The translations under genes and the position numbers were made by a program. DNA of 64,000 nt, from positions 62,001-126,000 of the forward strand of contig RAZB01000003.1 in assembly GCA_003612515.1 (NCBI GenBank). The letters are read 5' to 3'. The stretch's first letter is position 1, and each line of letters opens with the position of its first letter. The notes beneath the pieces were generated by a model that ran no database searches, had not been told where the DNA came from, and saw only the letters and a list, made by a program, of their open reading frames with translations. Source of the stretch: a bacterium D16-34. Lineage in GTDB: Bacteria > Actinomycetota > Coriobacteriia > Coriobacteriales > Eggerthellaceae. Shown in pieces: positions 17,701 to 26,700 of this stretch.

Positions 17701-19861
17701 CTCTAAGCTCAGCTGATAGTTCACGCAAAAAAGCTCCACGAGCACACCCGGCAGCATAGGTGCGGGCGAGTGCTTCGCCATGCCAAAAAGGAAGTCGCGC
17801 CATCTTGCCAGGTGCCGGTTTTACCATGACTCTATCAGCGGCTATTTCAGTTATTTGCCAAGTTGTTGTGCCGAGCGCGATAACATCTCCCACGCGTGAT
17901 TCGTGCACCATTTCTTCGTCAAGTTCACCAACCCGGCGCCTTCCTTGCTTGCCATCGCCTTCTGGCAAAACCACCGAAAAGGTGCCACGATCAGGAATAG
18001 TGCCTGCCGACCCGACTGCAAGCTGTTGTGTTGTCGGACGCGCTTTGAGCATCTGGGTGGACTTATCCCAAATAATTCGCGCAGATATATCAGCTAAGTC
18101 TCTATATGAATACGCCCCAGAGAGCATCCCCAATACGTTTTCAAAAGCACGCCGGGTCAAATTGCGATAGCATGCACTCCGCACAACCGTTTCAAACCAC
18201 GCATCGACACTTATCTCATCAACCGCCACCGCAGCTACGGTTTGTTGCGAAAGCACATCAAGCGCGTTTTCGACAAGCGTCAATTCATCTAAGGTACCTG
18301 CGCGCATGCCTTCAGCTATAACCGCCGCATCTAAAATATCGGCGCGTGTTCGGGGAAATATCTTGCCAACAGAAACACCGCCGAATTGATGATTTGCGCG
18401 CCCTATGCGCTGAAGCCCGCTAGCAACGTTTAAAGGAGCAGCCACCTGAATCACCAAATCAACAGCGCCCATATCAATACCAAGCTCTAAAGATGAGGTA
18501 GCAACCACGCATGGTATGACGCCTTGTTTGAGCTCTTGCTCAACGAGACGCCGCTTTTCCTTCGAGATTGATCCGTGATGCGCTTTGGCTATGACATGCT
18601 CAGAACTAGCTACCAGCTCAGAAACTGAACCAATGTCAGAGCGAACCGAAACAAAAGGCGTCGTGAGCTTGGTGGATGCTTTTGCTGCCTTACAAACTTC
18701 TGGCGATTGATCTTCTTTTGAATCGCACCCAGAAGAGGACTTGCTCGCTTTGTTTGCTTCGAGCAGCGTTGCATAACGCTCATTTAAACGCGCAGTCAGC
18801 CGCTCACACAAGCCACGGGAATTAACAAATACAATGGTAGAGGTATGCGAAAGCACTTCCTGCAAAATAGCTTGTTCAATATGAGGCCAGATAGATGTCG
18901 TCTCAGTGCGGGCATCGGGTGCTACAATGCCGTCTTTTCTTAAAGCCGCAGCAAGCGCGCGATCCGACTTCCATGCCTGCTCAATAGGTGCGCGACGCGG
19001 ACCGAATCCTCGTATAGCACCTTGCATGCTTCGAGAACCGGTCAAAGACAAAGCCGGTATTGCAGTCATATCGCGAACGGGCACGGTAATGGCCATCTCA
19101 AAGGGAAGCTTCGCAGATTGTGCAACCACTTGAACAGGGTGTATGCCACCTAAAAACTCAGCAGCCCGCTCGTGCGGCCATACGGTAGCCGATAGACCAA
19201 TTCTTTGGGCGGGGCGCTCGAGCAGATCATCCAGTCTCTCAAGACTAAGCGACAGATGAGCGCCACGTTTCGTAGAAGCAAGCGCATGAATTTCATCTAC
19301 GATTACGGTTGTGGTCGTACGTAGCGTCTCGCGCGCCTTGGAAGTGAGCATCAGATAAAGCGACTCTGGCGTGGTGATTAAAATATCGGGTGGTTTCGAA
19401 ATGAGACTGCGACGTTCCCCAGGCGTTGTGTCGCCAGTACGAATACCTACCCGCACAGGCTCAAAAGGCAAACCCGCCTCATGAGCGCATTGCTCGATAC
19501 CAGCAAGTGGCGCACGAAGATTGCGCTCAATATCTGCGCCAAGCGCTTTGAGCGGAGATACATATATCACCTTCACGCCTAAACGCTGCGCTTGATTGCT
19601 TTTTGCGGCTTCAACCTTTTCGCGAATAAGCTCATCAAGAGCAATCAGAAACGCCGACAGTGTTTTTCCTGATCCAGTAGGCGCTATCACCAACGTATTA
19701 ACTTGTTGTTCTATAGAGTCCCACGCATCTATTTGTATAGGAGAAGGAGCATCAAAGGTTTTTTCAAACCATCGACAAACTGGCACACTAAAGCGCGAAA
19801 GCAATGGCGAGGACGAATAAGTATCGCCTTTGTGTGGATGATTGTCTAAGTGCTCATTCAC
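14798..19861 (-). CDS. lhr: Large ATP-dependent helicase Lhr
   Basis: A 1687-residue superfamily 2 helicase of the long, actinobacterial/proteobacterial Lhr type. Core motifs: Q-motif PIQIDAWDSI, Walker A APTGSGKT (residues 60-67), DEIH box VIVDEIHALASTKRG, SATVWP (motif III), and motif VI near RIGRANHQFGG. The winged-helix, Lhr core and the long C-terminal domain follow, which in characterised Lhr binds nucleic acid. Lhr acts in DNA repair. The usual size is ~1500-1550; part of the excess is an acidic tripeptide-repeat insertion near residues 721-741. The start is GTG, with AAGGAGGAA about 13 bases upstream, rather far. The gene stands alone. Confidence 0.94.
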   Translation of the reverse strand: MNEHLDNHPHKGDTYSSSPLLSRFSVPVCRWFEKTFDAPSPIQIDAWDSIEQQVNTLVIAPTGSGKTLSAFLIALDELIREKVEAAKSNQAQRLGVKVIYVSPLKALGADIERNLRAPLAGIEQCAHEAGLPFEPVRVGIRTGDTTPGERRSLISKPPDILITTPESLYLMLTSKARETLRTTTTVIVDEIHALASTKRGAHLSLSLERLDDLLERPAQRIGLSATVWPHERAAEFLGGIHPVQVVAQSAKLPFEMAITVPVRDMTAIPALSLTGSRSMQGAIRGFGPRRAPIEQAWKSDRALAAALRKDGIVAPDARTETTSIWPHIEQAILQEVLSHTSTIVFVNSRGLCERLTARLNERYATLLEANKASKSSSGCDSKEDQSPEVCKAAKASTKLTTPFVSVRSDIGSVSELVASSEHVIAKAHHGSISKEKRRLVEQELKQGVIPCVVATSSLELGIDMGAVDLVIQVAAPLNVASGLQRIGRANHQFGGVSVGKIFPRTRADILDAAVIAEGMRAGTLDELTLVENALDVLSQQTVAAVAVDEISVDAWFETVVRSACYRNLTRRAFENVLGMLSGAYSYRDLADISARIIWDKSTQMLKARPTTQQLAVGSAGTIPDRGTFSVVLPEGDGKQGRRRVGELDEEMVHESRVGDVIALGTTTWQITEIAADRVMVKPAPGKMARLPFWHGEALARTYAAGCARGAFLRELSAELRGVQDAEDTQGVQDTQDAQDAQEHKAPSFSPAAQTRLSRAGLDEYAQDNLAHYLGMQKAATHVIPTDKQLVVEQCEDEAGQWRIILHTPFGRRVHEPWALAVAQRVMATEGFDAQVGANDDGIILRYPLTETTIPGIELFLFDPDELVEIVTHLIETTALFAARFRECAARALILRTKGYGKRMPLWQQRHAAGQLLEVARTLPDFPITLEAARECLVDVFDLAALSDVMRKLASHTIHISSIQTQVPSPFAANLLFGYVGDHLYDTDMPHAERAASLLSVDPELLKELLGTQDIASLVDLSAEHVIEQQLQRLDAYRVPSGEESVFDLLVHLGYASQSELALRIEGSPDQLAGYLAYLEQQQRVVSFIFGEHIFWASVQAAQYLSDVASIKINNPDMIERVREKAHHESAQNSATSSIDELAYVFARTHASFSVEAFASWAFVGIGFAKDALARLAATGSLLEGKFGTDVHGAEKTYISAQVFKRVRSATQAQIQAHIRPVDSDVYLRFLFDLQGRGNEGAPYLQGIEGVAEVIAQFEGLAFPAALWERTIFPTRVRNYKPAYLEELLNQGEVVWKAQGLGSDMLVSLYPADSPFAPLAFDQVGGSHITLSFDEAHFEGESAYSLQSVAQCLVKRGPCSASQLLHMLENNPDVLIDEQTALKALRVLASQGRATSTSAAFIRQASQTLEASATKSDTKHVRSHNRVRSRRSTSHYRSELYAAKQTARRSVIERTKALSAYEGIWSLTVPSQEDSTSQAIGLVEALLDAYGVITRDIALLAGCKGGLTYLYPVLRQMEEQGMIVRGMFVENLGPVQFATTETINTLRSYVSASDLKKDDMFVLSADDPACLYGAGLAWPVAEGIKPSRKSGSVVVMCAGTPVLFASAGLKNLVTFTDDTSVLLRAFKALAACPEALLQAESASERARKKLVVQTCNGQSVFESGFDLLLAQAGFVRLPDGMRLYTSPF
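17639..17701. repeat. Seven-copy 9-bp tandem repeat inside lhr
   Basis: Seven units of the form CTGGGCATC run without a break. On the coding strand they give tripeptides of the type Asp-Ala/Thr-Gln (GVQ DAE DTQ GVQ DTQ DAQ DAQ). The unit is a multiple of three, so copy changes keep lhr in frame. Confidence 0.85.
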
Positions 19862-20021
19862 GATTAAATAACTATTCCTCCTTGATACAACGCATGCTCC
19901 ACTCTATCATATATTACAAACATGTGTTCTATAGTTTTTTATTATTCGCAAGCATTTGAAAATCGCACGATAGTATGCACTGCTACAATGAAGCCCAACA
20001 ACGACTACCAAAAGGATTTAC

Positions 20022-20978
20022 GTGGAAAGCTTAGAAACAAGTTTTGCCTCATATATGGCCAAAGCTTCGCCAAAGCAAAAAAAGGCACAACATATTGCTC
20101 AAAATAATACCGCTCTTGCTCGCGCTATCATTGCAACGTGGTCAGCAGCTGAGTCAGCCGCGCTCTTTTTGCTTGCCCATATTAATGGCATGCATATCTG
20201 CGAAGATACTCGTGCTTACAAAGGTGATACCGAAAACAAAAAACACTACCTCATGCATATCTATGTAGATGATCCGCTTGCAAAAACCGAGCTAAATGCA
20301 CGCAGAGAGATGCTTTTGCATTACTTACATATGGAAAACATTACCGTGGAAGAAATTGTACTTTTTTCCGCAACTCGCGGCATGAAACAGAGGAAATTAT
20401 ATCCAGAATATGTCACACATCTGCAGGCGGGCAACACTACCCTCCCTGCAACCGCACAAAAAACTCGTCCCACCCCCGCCGATCCTTTAGAGTCGATGTG
20501 TTATCAAGACCAACAACACCTCTTGGAGTATTTCAAGCGCGCAGTTTGTCTTTCCTTCTCCAATCTCGATGACGCTTCAAGCTTTTTGTCGCACGTTGAG
20601 GGCGCCGCGATGGAAAATACGAATTTTATCGACCGCCGAACAACTTCCAGCGCGGAAAATGTATCTGCAGGCAAACCTCCCAAGCCAAGTTATTGCATGC
20701 ACCTATTCGTACGTGAAGCAGATGTTGAGCCCTGCATTGAATTAATGCGTCTTTATGGATCTACGCTTCAAAGCTCAGCCCATATCATCGGCTTTCGACT
20801 TAATAGCATCATGGTGCACCAAAGCCCCCGCTCGTTTGCTGGTAGCGTAGCATATCCAAAACTGAGCCAACCAATCCCAATCGTCCCGCTTGATCTTTCG
20901 GAACTGCGCGCCAAACGCCTCTATGCCAAATCTCACCGCAGACCAAACTACATAAACGTCTCACCATACGCAAACTAA
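20022..20978 (+). CDS. Unknown protein with possible internal duplication
   Basis: I do not recognise this 318-residue protein. GTG 20022 follows AAAAGGA by six bases. It has no signal peptide or membrane segment. The N-terminal half contains a helix ending FLLAHINGMHI, then a variable stretch, then HYLMHIYVDDPL. The C-terminal half shows a similar order: SSFLSHVEGAAM, a variable linker, then SYCMHLFVREAD. This suggests two copies of one small domain. The end is basic (RAKRLYAKSHRRP). It lies divergent from lhr across 160 bp and convergent with the flavoprotein gene, so context gives no function. Confidence 0.72.
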   Translation: MESLETSFASYMAKASPKQKKAQHIAQNNTALARAIIATWSAAESAALFLLAHINGMHICEDTRAYKGDTENKKHYLMHIYVDDPLAKTELNARREMLLHYLHMENITVEEIVLFSATRGMKQRKLYPEYVTHLQAGNTTLPATAQKTRPTPADPLESMCYQDQQHLLEYFKRAVCLSFSNLDDASSFLSHVEGAAMENTNFIDRRTTSSAENVSAGKPPKPSYCMHLFVREADVEPCIELMRLYGSTLQSSAHIIGFRLNSIMVHQSPRSFAGSVAYPKLSQPIPIVPLDLSELRAKRLYAKSHRRPNYINVSPYAN

Positions 20979-20980
20979 AA

Positions 20981-21063
20981 GCTTGGGCAAACCTGTACAG
21001 GTTCACCCAAGCCATCAAATCGATCATCTTATGTGCAGGTGAAAATCTACGTTTCATCTGCAC
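20981..21063. terminator. Two consecutive long hairpins between convergent genes
   Basis: The first (20981-21012) pairs GCTTGGG with CCCAAGC and AACCTG with CAGGTT around TA. The second (21033-21063) pairs GTGCAGGTGAAA with TTTCATCTGCAC with one G-T position. No clean T-run follows either on either strand, so they may block or protect both 3' ends instead of acting as standard terminators. Confidence 0.55.
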
Positions 21064-21122
21064 CTGTACAAACTTCATAGCAAAGCGGCTCTATCATGCA
21101 CTCGCTATATGCGGTCGTTTGC

Positions 21123-22970
21123 TTACGCGTTATAGTTTGCTGCATTCTTGCCGGCAATACGACCAAAGGTATAAATATCGCTCATAGAGCAAGAACCAAG
21201 ACGGTTGGTACCCATCTTGTGACCTGCTACTTCACCTGCAGCATACAAGCCTGGAATAACTTCTTCGTCAACACTGAGTACTTCAGCTTCTGGTGTAATG
21301 TGCAGACCGCCCATGGTGTAGTGTACAGCCGGCTTGCAAGCCATAAGATAATACGGACCTTCATCGATCGTGTTCATCTCTGCACTATAGTTAAAGTCTG
21401 GATCTTCGCCATTTGCACAATACTCATTCCATTGATCAACGGTAGCCTGCAATGCATCAGGATCTACACCTTGAGTATTCGCGACTTCTTCCAACGTATC
21501 AGCTTTAACGATGACACCACGCGATTCGCTATTTTCATATTCGTCAGCATGCTGCTCAACCAAACCAGTTTCATCGGCAGCCTTCTGATCAAACAAAAGA
21601 TATGCAACACCATCAGTTTGGCTCTTGATGCCATTTGAGATCACATCACGACGATCAAGCTCTTGAACAAAGCGCTCGCCTTCCTTGTTGACCAAGATGC
21701 CATAGTTTTCAAGGCGGACGTCACCCACGTACAAAAGTGCGCCTGTTTCAGGATCGCATACCGGATAGGTCTGGATATATTCCATGTCGATAGTGTCAGC
21801 GCCAACTGCTTGAGCCATCACAATTCCATCGCCTTGAGCAGCTACCGAGTCAGTTGACAAAATCTTGTCGTCCATATCGGGGTTGTACTGAACACGCATC
21901 TCAATATTAGAACCAAAACCACCTGTTGCCAAAACAACAGCGTTGCATGAAATAGTCTTCTCTTCGCCGGTTACTTGGTTTTCAACTTTGACGCCGGTAA
22001 TTGCACCAGAGTCGTCTTGAACAAGTTCAGTTGCCTTGAGATTATCGACAAGCACAATCTCGTCAATCGTGTTGACGCGGTTTGTGAGCTTCGTTGTCAT
22101 TTCTGAACCCGAATGCGTAATTGGAATAATGGAGCGCTTAATATTGTGTCCGCCAAATTGCATGAGGTCGTGCTTCCACGAAACACCACCTTCATAGGTC
22201 AACCAATTTGCAGAATCAAGCGCACCGTTGGCAATAATTGCAACCAACTCAGGATCACCTTTATTGTCACCACCAACGAGCATATCTTCTATAAGGTTAT
22301 CCGGGCTATCCTCAACCCCTTGTGTAACCTGAATCCAGTTTCCAGGAACTGCCATCTCGCCGCCAGACAAAGCAGTGTCGCCACCATATACACCCATTTT
22401 GTCAAGAAGCACAACTGACTTGCCTTCATTGGCAGCCGTAATTGCTGCAGCAAAACCAGCACCACCAGCACCAATGACAACGACATCTGTCTGATCAGGA
22501 ACTTCAACATCGCTTTGCCAAGCAACCTGATCACGATTCTTCCAATCCTCTGAACTCTCGCCGAGAGTATCAAGCGCAGATCCTACTGCAGTTAGAAATG
22601 CCATAGACGAAAGTGTTGCTCCAGAAATTGTGTCAACAGCAAGGGTTTGGTTGTCGATAATTGCCTTGGTGAGCTTATTCATGGCAACATCACCCATGCC
22701 AGGCGTCTCGCGGGAATCGAGCACGGTAATACGATCAATTGCTCCGTCTTTCATGGAAACCTCTACATCAAAGTTGCCATGCTTGCCCATACCCTGCCCG
22801 ATTGCAGTAACGCCACCTTCTGAGTTACCACTACCATTGGTCGCTGCATTTTTTTCCTTCTCAAGAGCCTCATCATGGCTCATTGGCGCACAGCCTGCCA
22901 TTGCCAGTGTGGAACCAAGAGCTGCAACTGCTCCACCTGCGACAAATTGACGACGTGTAAAGCGCTTCAT
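21123..22970 (-). CDS. FMN/FAD fumarate reductase-like flavoprotein, exported lipoprotein
   Basis: A 615-residue exported reductase. An N-terminal twin-arginine signal (RRQFVAGGAVAALGSTLAMAGC) ends in a lipobox Cys. An FMN-binding domain carries DTISGATLSS, whose Thr is the site of covalent FMN attachment in this family. The FAD_binding_2 domain begins VVVIGAGGAGFAAAITAA and ends HYTMGGLHI and GTNRLGSCSMSDIYTFG. Relatives reduce fumarate, urocanate or other enoates as external electron acceptors; the substrate cannot be told here. AAGGAGG lies only two bases from the first of two adjacent ATGs, so I take the second (22970). Monocistronic; a dyad lies upstream at 23026-23045. Confidence 0.88.
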   Translation of the reverse strand: MKRFTRRQFVAGGAVAALGSTLAMAGCAPMSHDEALEKEKNAATNGSGNSEGGVTAIGQGMGKHGNFDVEVSMKDGAIDRITVLDSRETPGMGDVAMNKLTKAIIDNQTLAVDTISGATLSSMAFLTAVGSALDTLGESSEDWKNRDQVAWQSDVEVPDQTDVVVIGAGGAGFAAAITAANEGKSVVLLDKMGVYGGDTALSGGEMAVPGNWIQVTQGVEDSPDNLIEDMLVGGDNKGDPELVAIIANGALDSANWLTYEGGVSWKHDLMQFGGHNIKRSIIPITHSGSEMTTKLTNRVNTIDEIVLVDNLKATELVQDDSGAITGVKVENQVTGEEKTISCNAVVLATGGFGSNIEMRVQYNPDMDDKILSTDSVAAQGDGIVMAQAVGADTIDMEYIQTYPVCDPETGALLYVGDVRLENYGILVNKEGERFVQELDRRDVISNGIKSQTDGVAYLLFDQKAADETGLVEQHADEYENSESRGVIVKADTLEEVANTQGVDPDALQATVDQWNEYCANGEDPDFNYSAEMNTIDEGPYYLMACKPAVHYTMGGLHITPEAEVLSVDEEVIPGLYAAGEVAGHKMGTNRLGSCSMSDIYTFGRIAGKNAANYNA

Positions 22971-23025
22971 CATGACCTCCTTGGTCTTATAAATACCGAT
23001 ATATTGATACTAGGTCTTATCTTTG

Positions 23026-23045
23026 GATGTGTATTCGTATACATC
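23026..23045. promoter_or_regulatory. Dyad operator candidate upstream of the flavoprotein gene
   Basis: GATGTGTA and TATACATC are inverted repeats with one mismatch around TTCG, 56 bases ahead of the start codon. A direct repeat GGTCTTAT also occurs at 22983 and 23013. A regulator binding here would fit inducible acceptor reductases, but none is encoded nearby. Confidence 0.4.
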
Positions 23046-23188
23046 GAAGCGCAAACAAAGCGCCATGCCCCTGTTGCCAAGCAGACGCTATGCTGAATAT
23101 TTTTTGTAAGCAGTTTCTTTTTTAATCCGCGCATGCTCTACAATGCTAAATCACCAAACCGACATATTAAAAAGCATAAGGAGAGCAC

Positions 23189-23632
23189 GTGAGCCTGACG
23201 TTTAAAACCAACTCATTTGAAGATGCAAAGACAATTCGTGAGCGCGTATTTATGATCGAACAAGGGTTTCAAGATGAATTTGACGAAATCGACAATCATG
23301 ACGAAGTCATCTGCATTACAGCCTACGATCAAGGTGAGCTGGTAGGCTGTGCGCGCATATTCCCTTCATATGTCCAAGACGGCTTTCCAAACGCACCTGA
23401 AACATGGATATTTGGAAGGCTGGCCGTATTACCTGAACAGCGAAAGAGCGGGTACGGATCAGCTATTCTTGCAGAAGCCGAGCGCTGTGTAAAAGAACAC
23501 GGTGCTACCGAAATGCACCTCCATGCCCAAGTACAAGCTCAACCTTTTTACGAACGCGCCGGCTATATTGCCTATGGACCTATCGAATTTGACGAACATG
23601 TTGAGCATCAATGGATGTCAAAGAGCCTTTAG
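23189..23632 (+). CDS. GNAT family N-acetyltransferase
   Basis: A 147-residue acetyltransferase. The acetyl-CoA loop is seen in FGRLAVLPEQRKSGYGSAIL (Q/R-x-x-G-x-G type) and the C-terminal strand in LHLHAQVQAQPFYERAGYI. It resembles the short YjcF/ElaA-like branch. The start is GTG 23189 with TAAGGAGAG upstream. The acceptor is unknown. It is divergent from the flavoprotein gene and shares a hairpin terminator with nifJ. Confidence 0.85.
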   Translation: MSLTFKTNSFEDAKTIRERVFMIEQGFQDEFDEIDNHDEVICITAYDQGELVGCARIFPSYVQDGFPNAPETWIFGRLAVLPEQRKSGYGSAILAEAERCVKEHGATEMHLHAQVQAQPFYERAGYIAYGPIEFDEHVEHQWMSKSL

Positions 23633-23660
23633 TGAGTTTTAGGGCTATAGGACTTGAGAG

Positions 23661-23706
23661 TAAAAAAGGGAGCCGCATGAGTCAAACGACCATGCGGCTC
23701 TCGTGT
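23661..23706. terminator. Bidirectional terminator between GNAT gene and nifJ
   Basis: GAGCCGCATG and CATGCGGCTC make a perfect 10-bp stem. The minus-strand T-run is strong (TTTTTTACTC), so it serves nifJ best; plus-strand TCGTGTTTT serves the GNAT gene more weakly. Confidence 0.88.
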
Positions 23707-23725
23707 TTTGCTATGCGCCTAGCGA

Positions 23726-26700
23726 TTATTCGCCCGCGTACACATCCTTCAATTTCGTCAGATGCTCAAAACGCTTCATAGCAGCTTCTTCGTTGAGTTC
23801 GAAGAGCTCTTCGGCGCGCTCGGGGAATTCGCGTGTAAGACGGCTATAGCGAGCTTCATTCATGAGGAAGTCGCGATATCCACCAGCAGGCTCTTTTGAG
23901 TCAAGAACAAACTTCTTGCCCGCATCAGCTGCCGGGTTAAAGCGGAACAGGTTCCAATAGCCACACTCAACAGCCTTCTTCATTTCAGCCTGGCAGTTAG
24001 TCATGCCACCTTTGATTGAGTGCATCTCACAAGGTGAATAACCGATGATAAGCGAAGGACCTGGATATGCCTCTGCTTCAGTAATAGCTTTGATAGTTTG
24101 AGCAGGATTTGCACCCATAGCAACTTGCGCTACATATACATAACCATATGCCATAGCAATCTCAGTCAAGCTCTTCTTGCTGATATCCTTACCACTTGCA
24201 GCAAACTGAGCAACCTGACCAATGTTGGAAGCTTTCGAAGCCTGACCACCAGTGTTTGAATATACCTCGGTGTCAAAGACAAATACATTCACATCTTCGC
24301 CAGAGGCCAATACATGATCAAGACCGCCATAACCAATGTCATAAGCCCAACCATCGCCACCGAAGATCCATACCGATTTCTTCGTGAGATACTCTTTGTT
24401 CTCAAGAATTGCATCTGCAATTGCACGAGCGTCGCCTTGGACACCTTCAAGTGCAGCCACGTATACGCTTGCAGCAGCCTTGCTCTCTTCAGCTGATCCC
24501 ATCGCATCGAGCCAAGCATTTGCAGCAACGCGCACTTCCTCATCGAGCGTATCGATTGCAAGGAGAGCTTCGGTATCTGCAACCAACTTAGCGCGAACTG
24601 CCTCATGGCCTAATAGCATTCCCAAACCATGCTCGGCGTTATCTTCGAACAGCGAGTTTGACCAAGCAGGACCGTGTCCATCTTTGTTGACGGTATAGGG
24701 CGAGGTTGCTGCCGGGCCACCCCAAATTGAAGAACAACCAGTTGCATTAGAAACAAACATGCGGTCGCCATACAACTGCGTGATCAGGCGCGCGTAAGCA
24801 GTCTCTGCGCATCCTGCGCATGCGCCGGAGAACTCCAACAAAGGCTGGCTAAATTGGCTGCCCTTGACAGTTGCATTAATAAGCTCAGGTTTCGGTGTTA
24901 CGTCAGCCACACAATAATCAAAGACTGCCTGCTGATCTAACTCGTCCTCAGTAGGTACCATAGCGAGCGAATTTGTTGGGCACACATTTACACACACGCC
25001 GCAGCCCATGCAATCAAGCGGCGAGATAGCCATCGTATACAAATAACCTGCTGCTTGAGCGGGCTTGCCTTTTGCCGGAACCAGCTTGGTTGCCTCAGGA
25101 GCGTTTTGAGCTTCTTCCTCAGACAGCGCAAACGGACGAATAGTTGCATGCGGGCATACAAATGAGCACTGATGACACTGGATACAAGTTTCTTTTGCCC
25201 AGGTCGGAACCGTAACTGCAACGCCGCGTTTTTCGTAAGCAGCAGCGCCCAGCTCAAACTGACCATCCACATGATCAACGAATGCAGATACCGGCAAGCT
25301 ATCGCCGTCCATGCGAGATACCGGCTCCATGATTGACTCAACCATGCGAACAACTTCCGGACGACCCTCGAGCTCACTTGCGACAGGTTCGTCAACTGCC
25401 TCTTTCCAGCTTTCAGGAACATCAATCTTAACGAACGCCGTAGCACCTGCATCAATAGCACGATGGTTCATATCCACCACGTCTTGACCCTTCTTCAGGT
25501 ATGACTTGGTAGCCGCATCTTTCATATAGCGAATGGCGTCTTCTTGCGGCATAACCTTCGCCAGTGTAAAGAAGGCAGATTGCAAAATGGTATTAGTGCG
25601 CTTGCCCATGCCAATTTCGCGCGCTAAATCAATTGCATTAATGGTGTAGAGATTAATATCATTATTGGCAATGTAGCGTTTTGCCTCAGCGCTGAGATGG
25701 TGCTCAAGCTCCTCAAGATCCCACTGGCAGTTGATCATGAATGATCCACCAGGTTTAACGTCTTTTACGATGGGGAAACGCTTGGTGATATAAGACGGAT
25801 TATGGCAAGCCACAAAGTCAGCCTTATTTACATAGTAGGGGCTGCGAATAGGTGCATCGCCAAAACGCAAGTGGCTGATAGTTACGCCACCAGTCTTTTT
25901 GGAGTCATACTGGAAATATGCTTGAACATACTTATCGGTATGATCACCAATGATCTTGATTGAGTTTTTGTTTGCACCAACGGTACCATCACCACCAAGA
26001 CCCCAGAACTTGCACTCAATAGTGCCCGGAGCTGCGGTATTTGGAGCAGACGGATCCTCGGGAAGCGACAGGTTTGTGACATCGTCTACGATACCTACGG
26101 TAAACTCACGAGCAGGCGCATCTTTTGCGAGCTCGGTATAAATAGCAAACACCGATGAAGGTGGGGTGTCTTTTGATCCGAGACCATAGCGGCCACCAAC
26201 GACCGTAATGCCCTCTACGCCTTCTTGAGCCAAAGCGTTCACGACGTCCATATAAAGCGGTTCGCCAACTGCACCTGGCTCTTTAGTGCGATCCATTACC
26301 GCAAGCTTCGTGCAGGTCTTAGGCAGCGCCGCAACAAACTTATCGGTAACGAACGGACGATAGAGACGAACTTTAATAAGACCGACCTTTTCGCCCTGAG
26401 CATTCAGGTAATCGATAACCTCTTCGGCCACATCATTAAATGAGCCCATAGCAATGATCACGCGGTCAGCATCGGGTGCACCATAGTAGTTGAAGAGCTG
26501 GTAATCGGTTCCAAGCTTCTCATTTACCTTGGCCATGTATTCTTCAACTACAGCAGGCAAAGCGTCATAGTGAGAGTTGCATGCCTCACGATGCTGGAAG
26601 AAGATGTCGCCATTTTCGTGAGAGCCGCGCATAGCAGGACGCTCAGGATTGAGCGAATGCTCACGGAATGCGCGAACTGCATCCATGTCGCACATCTCAG

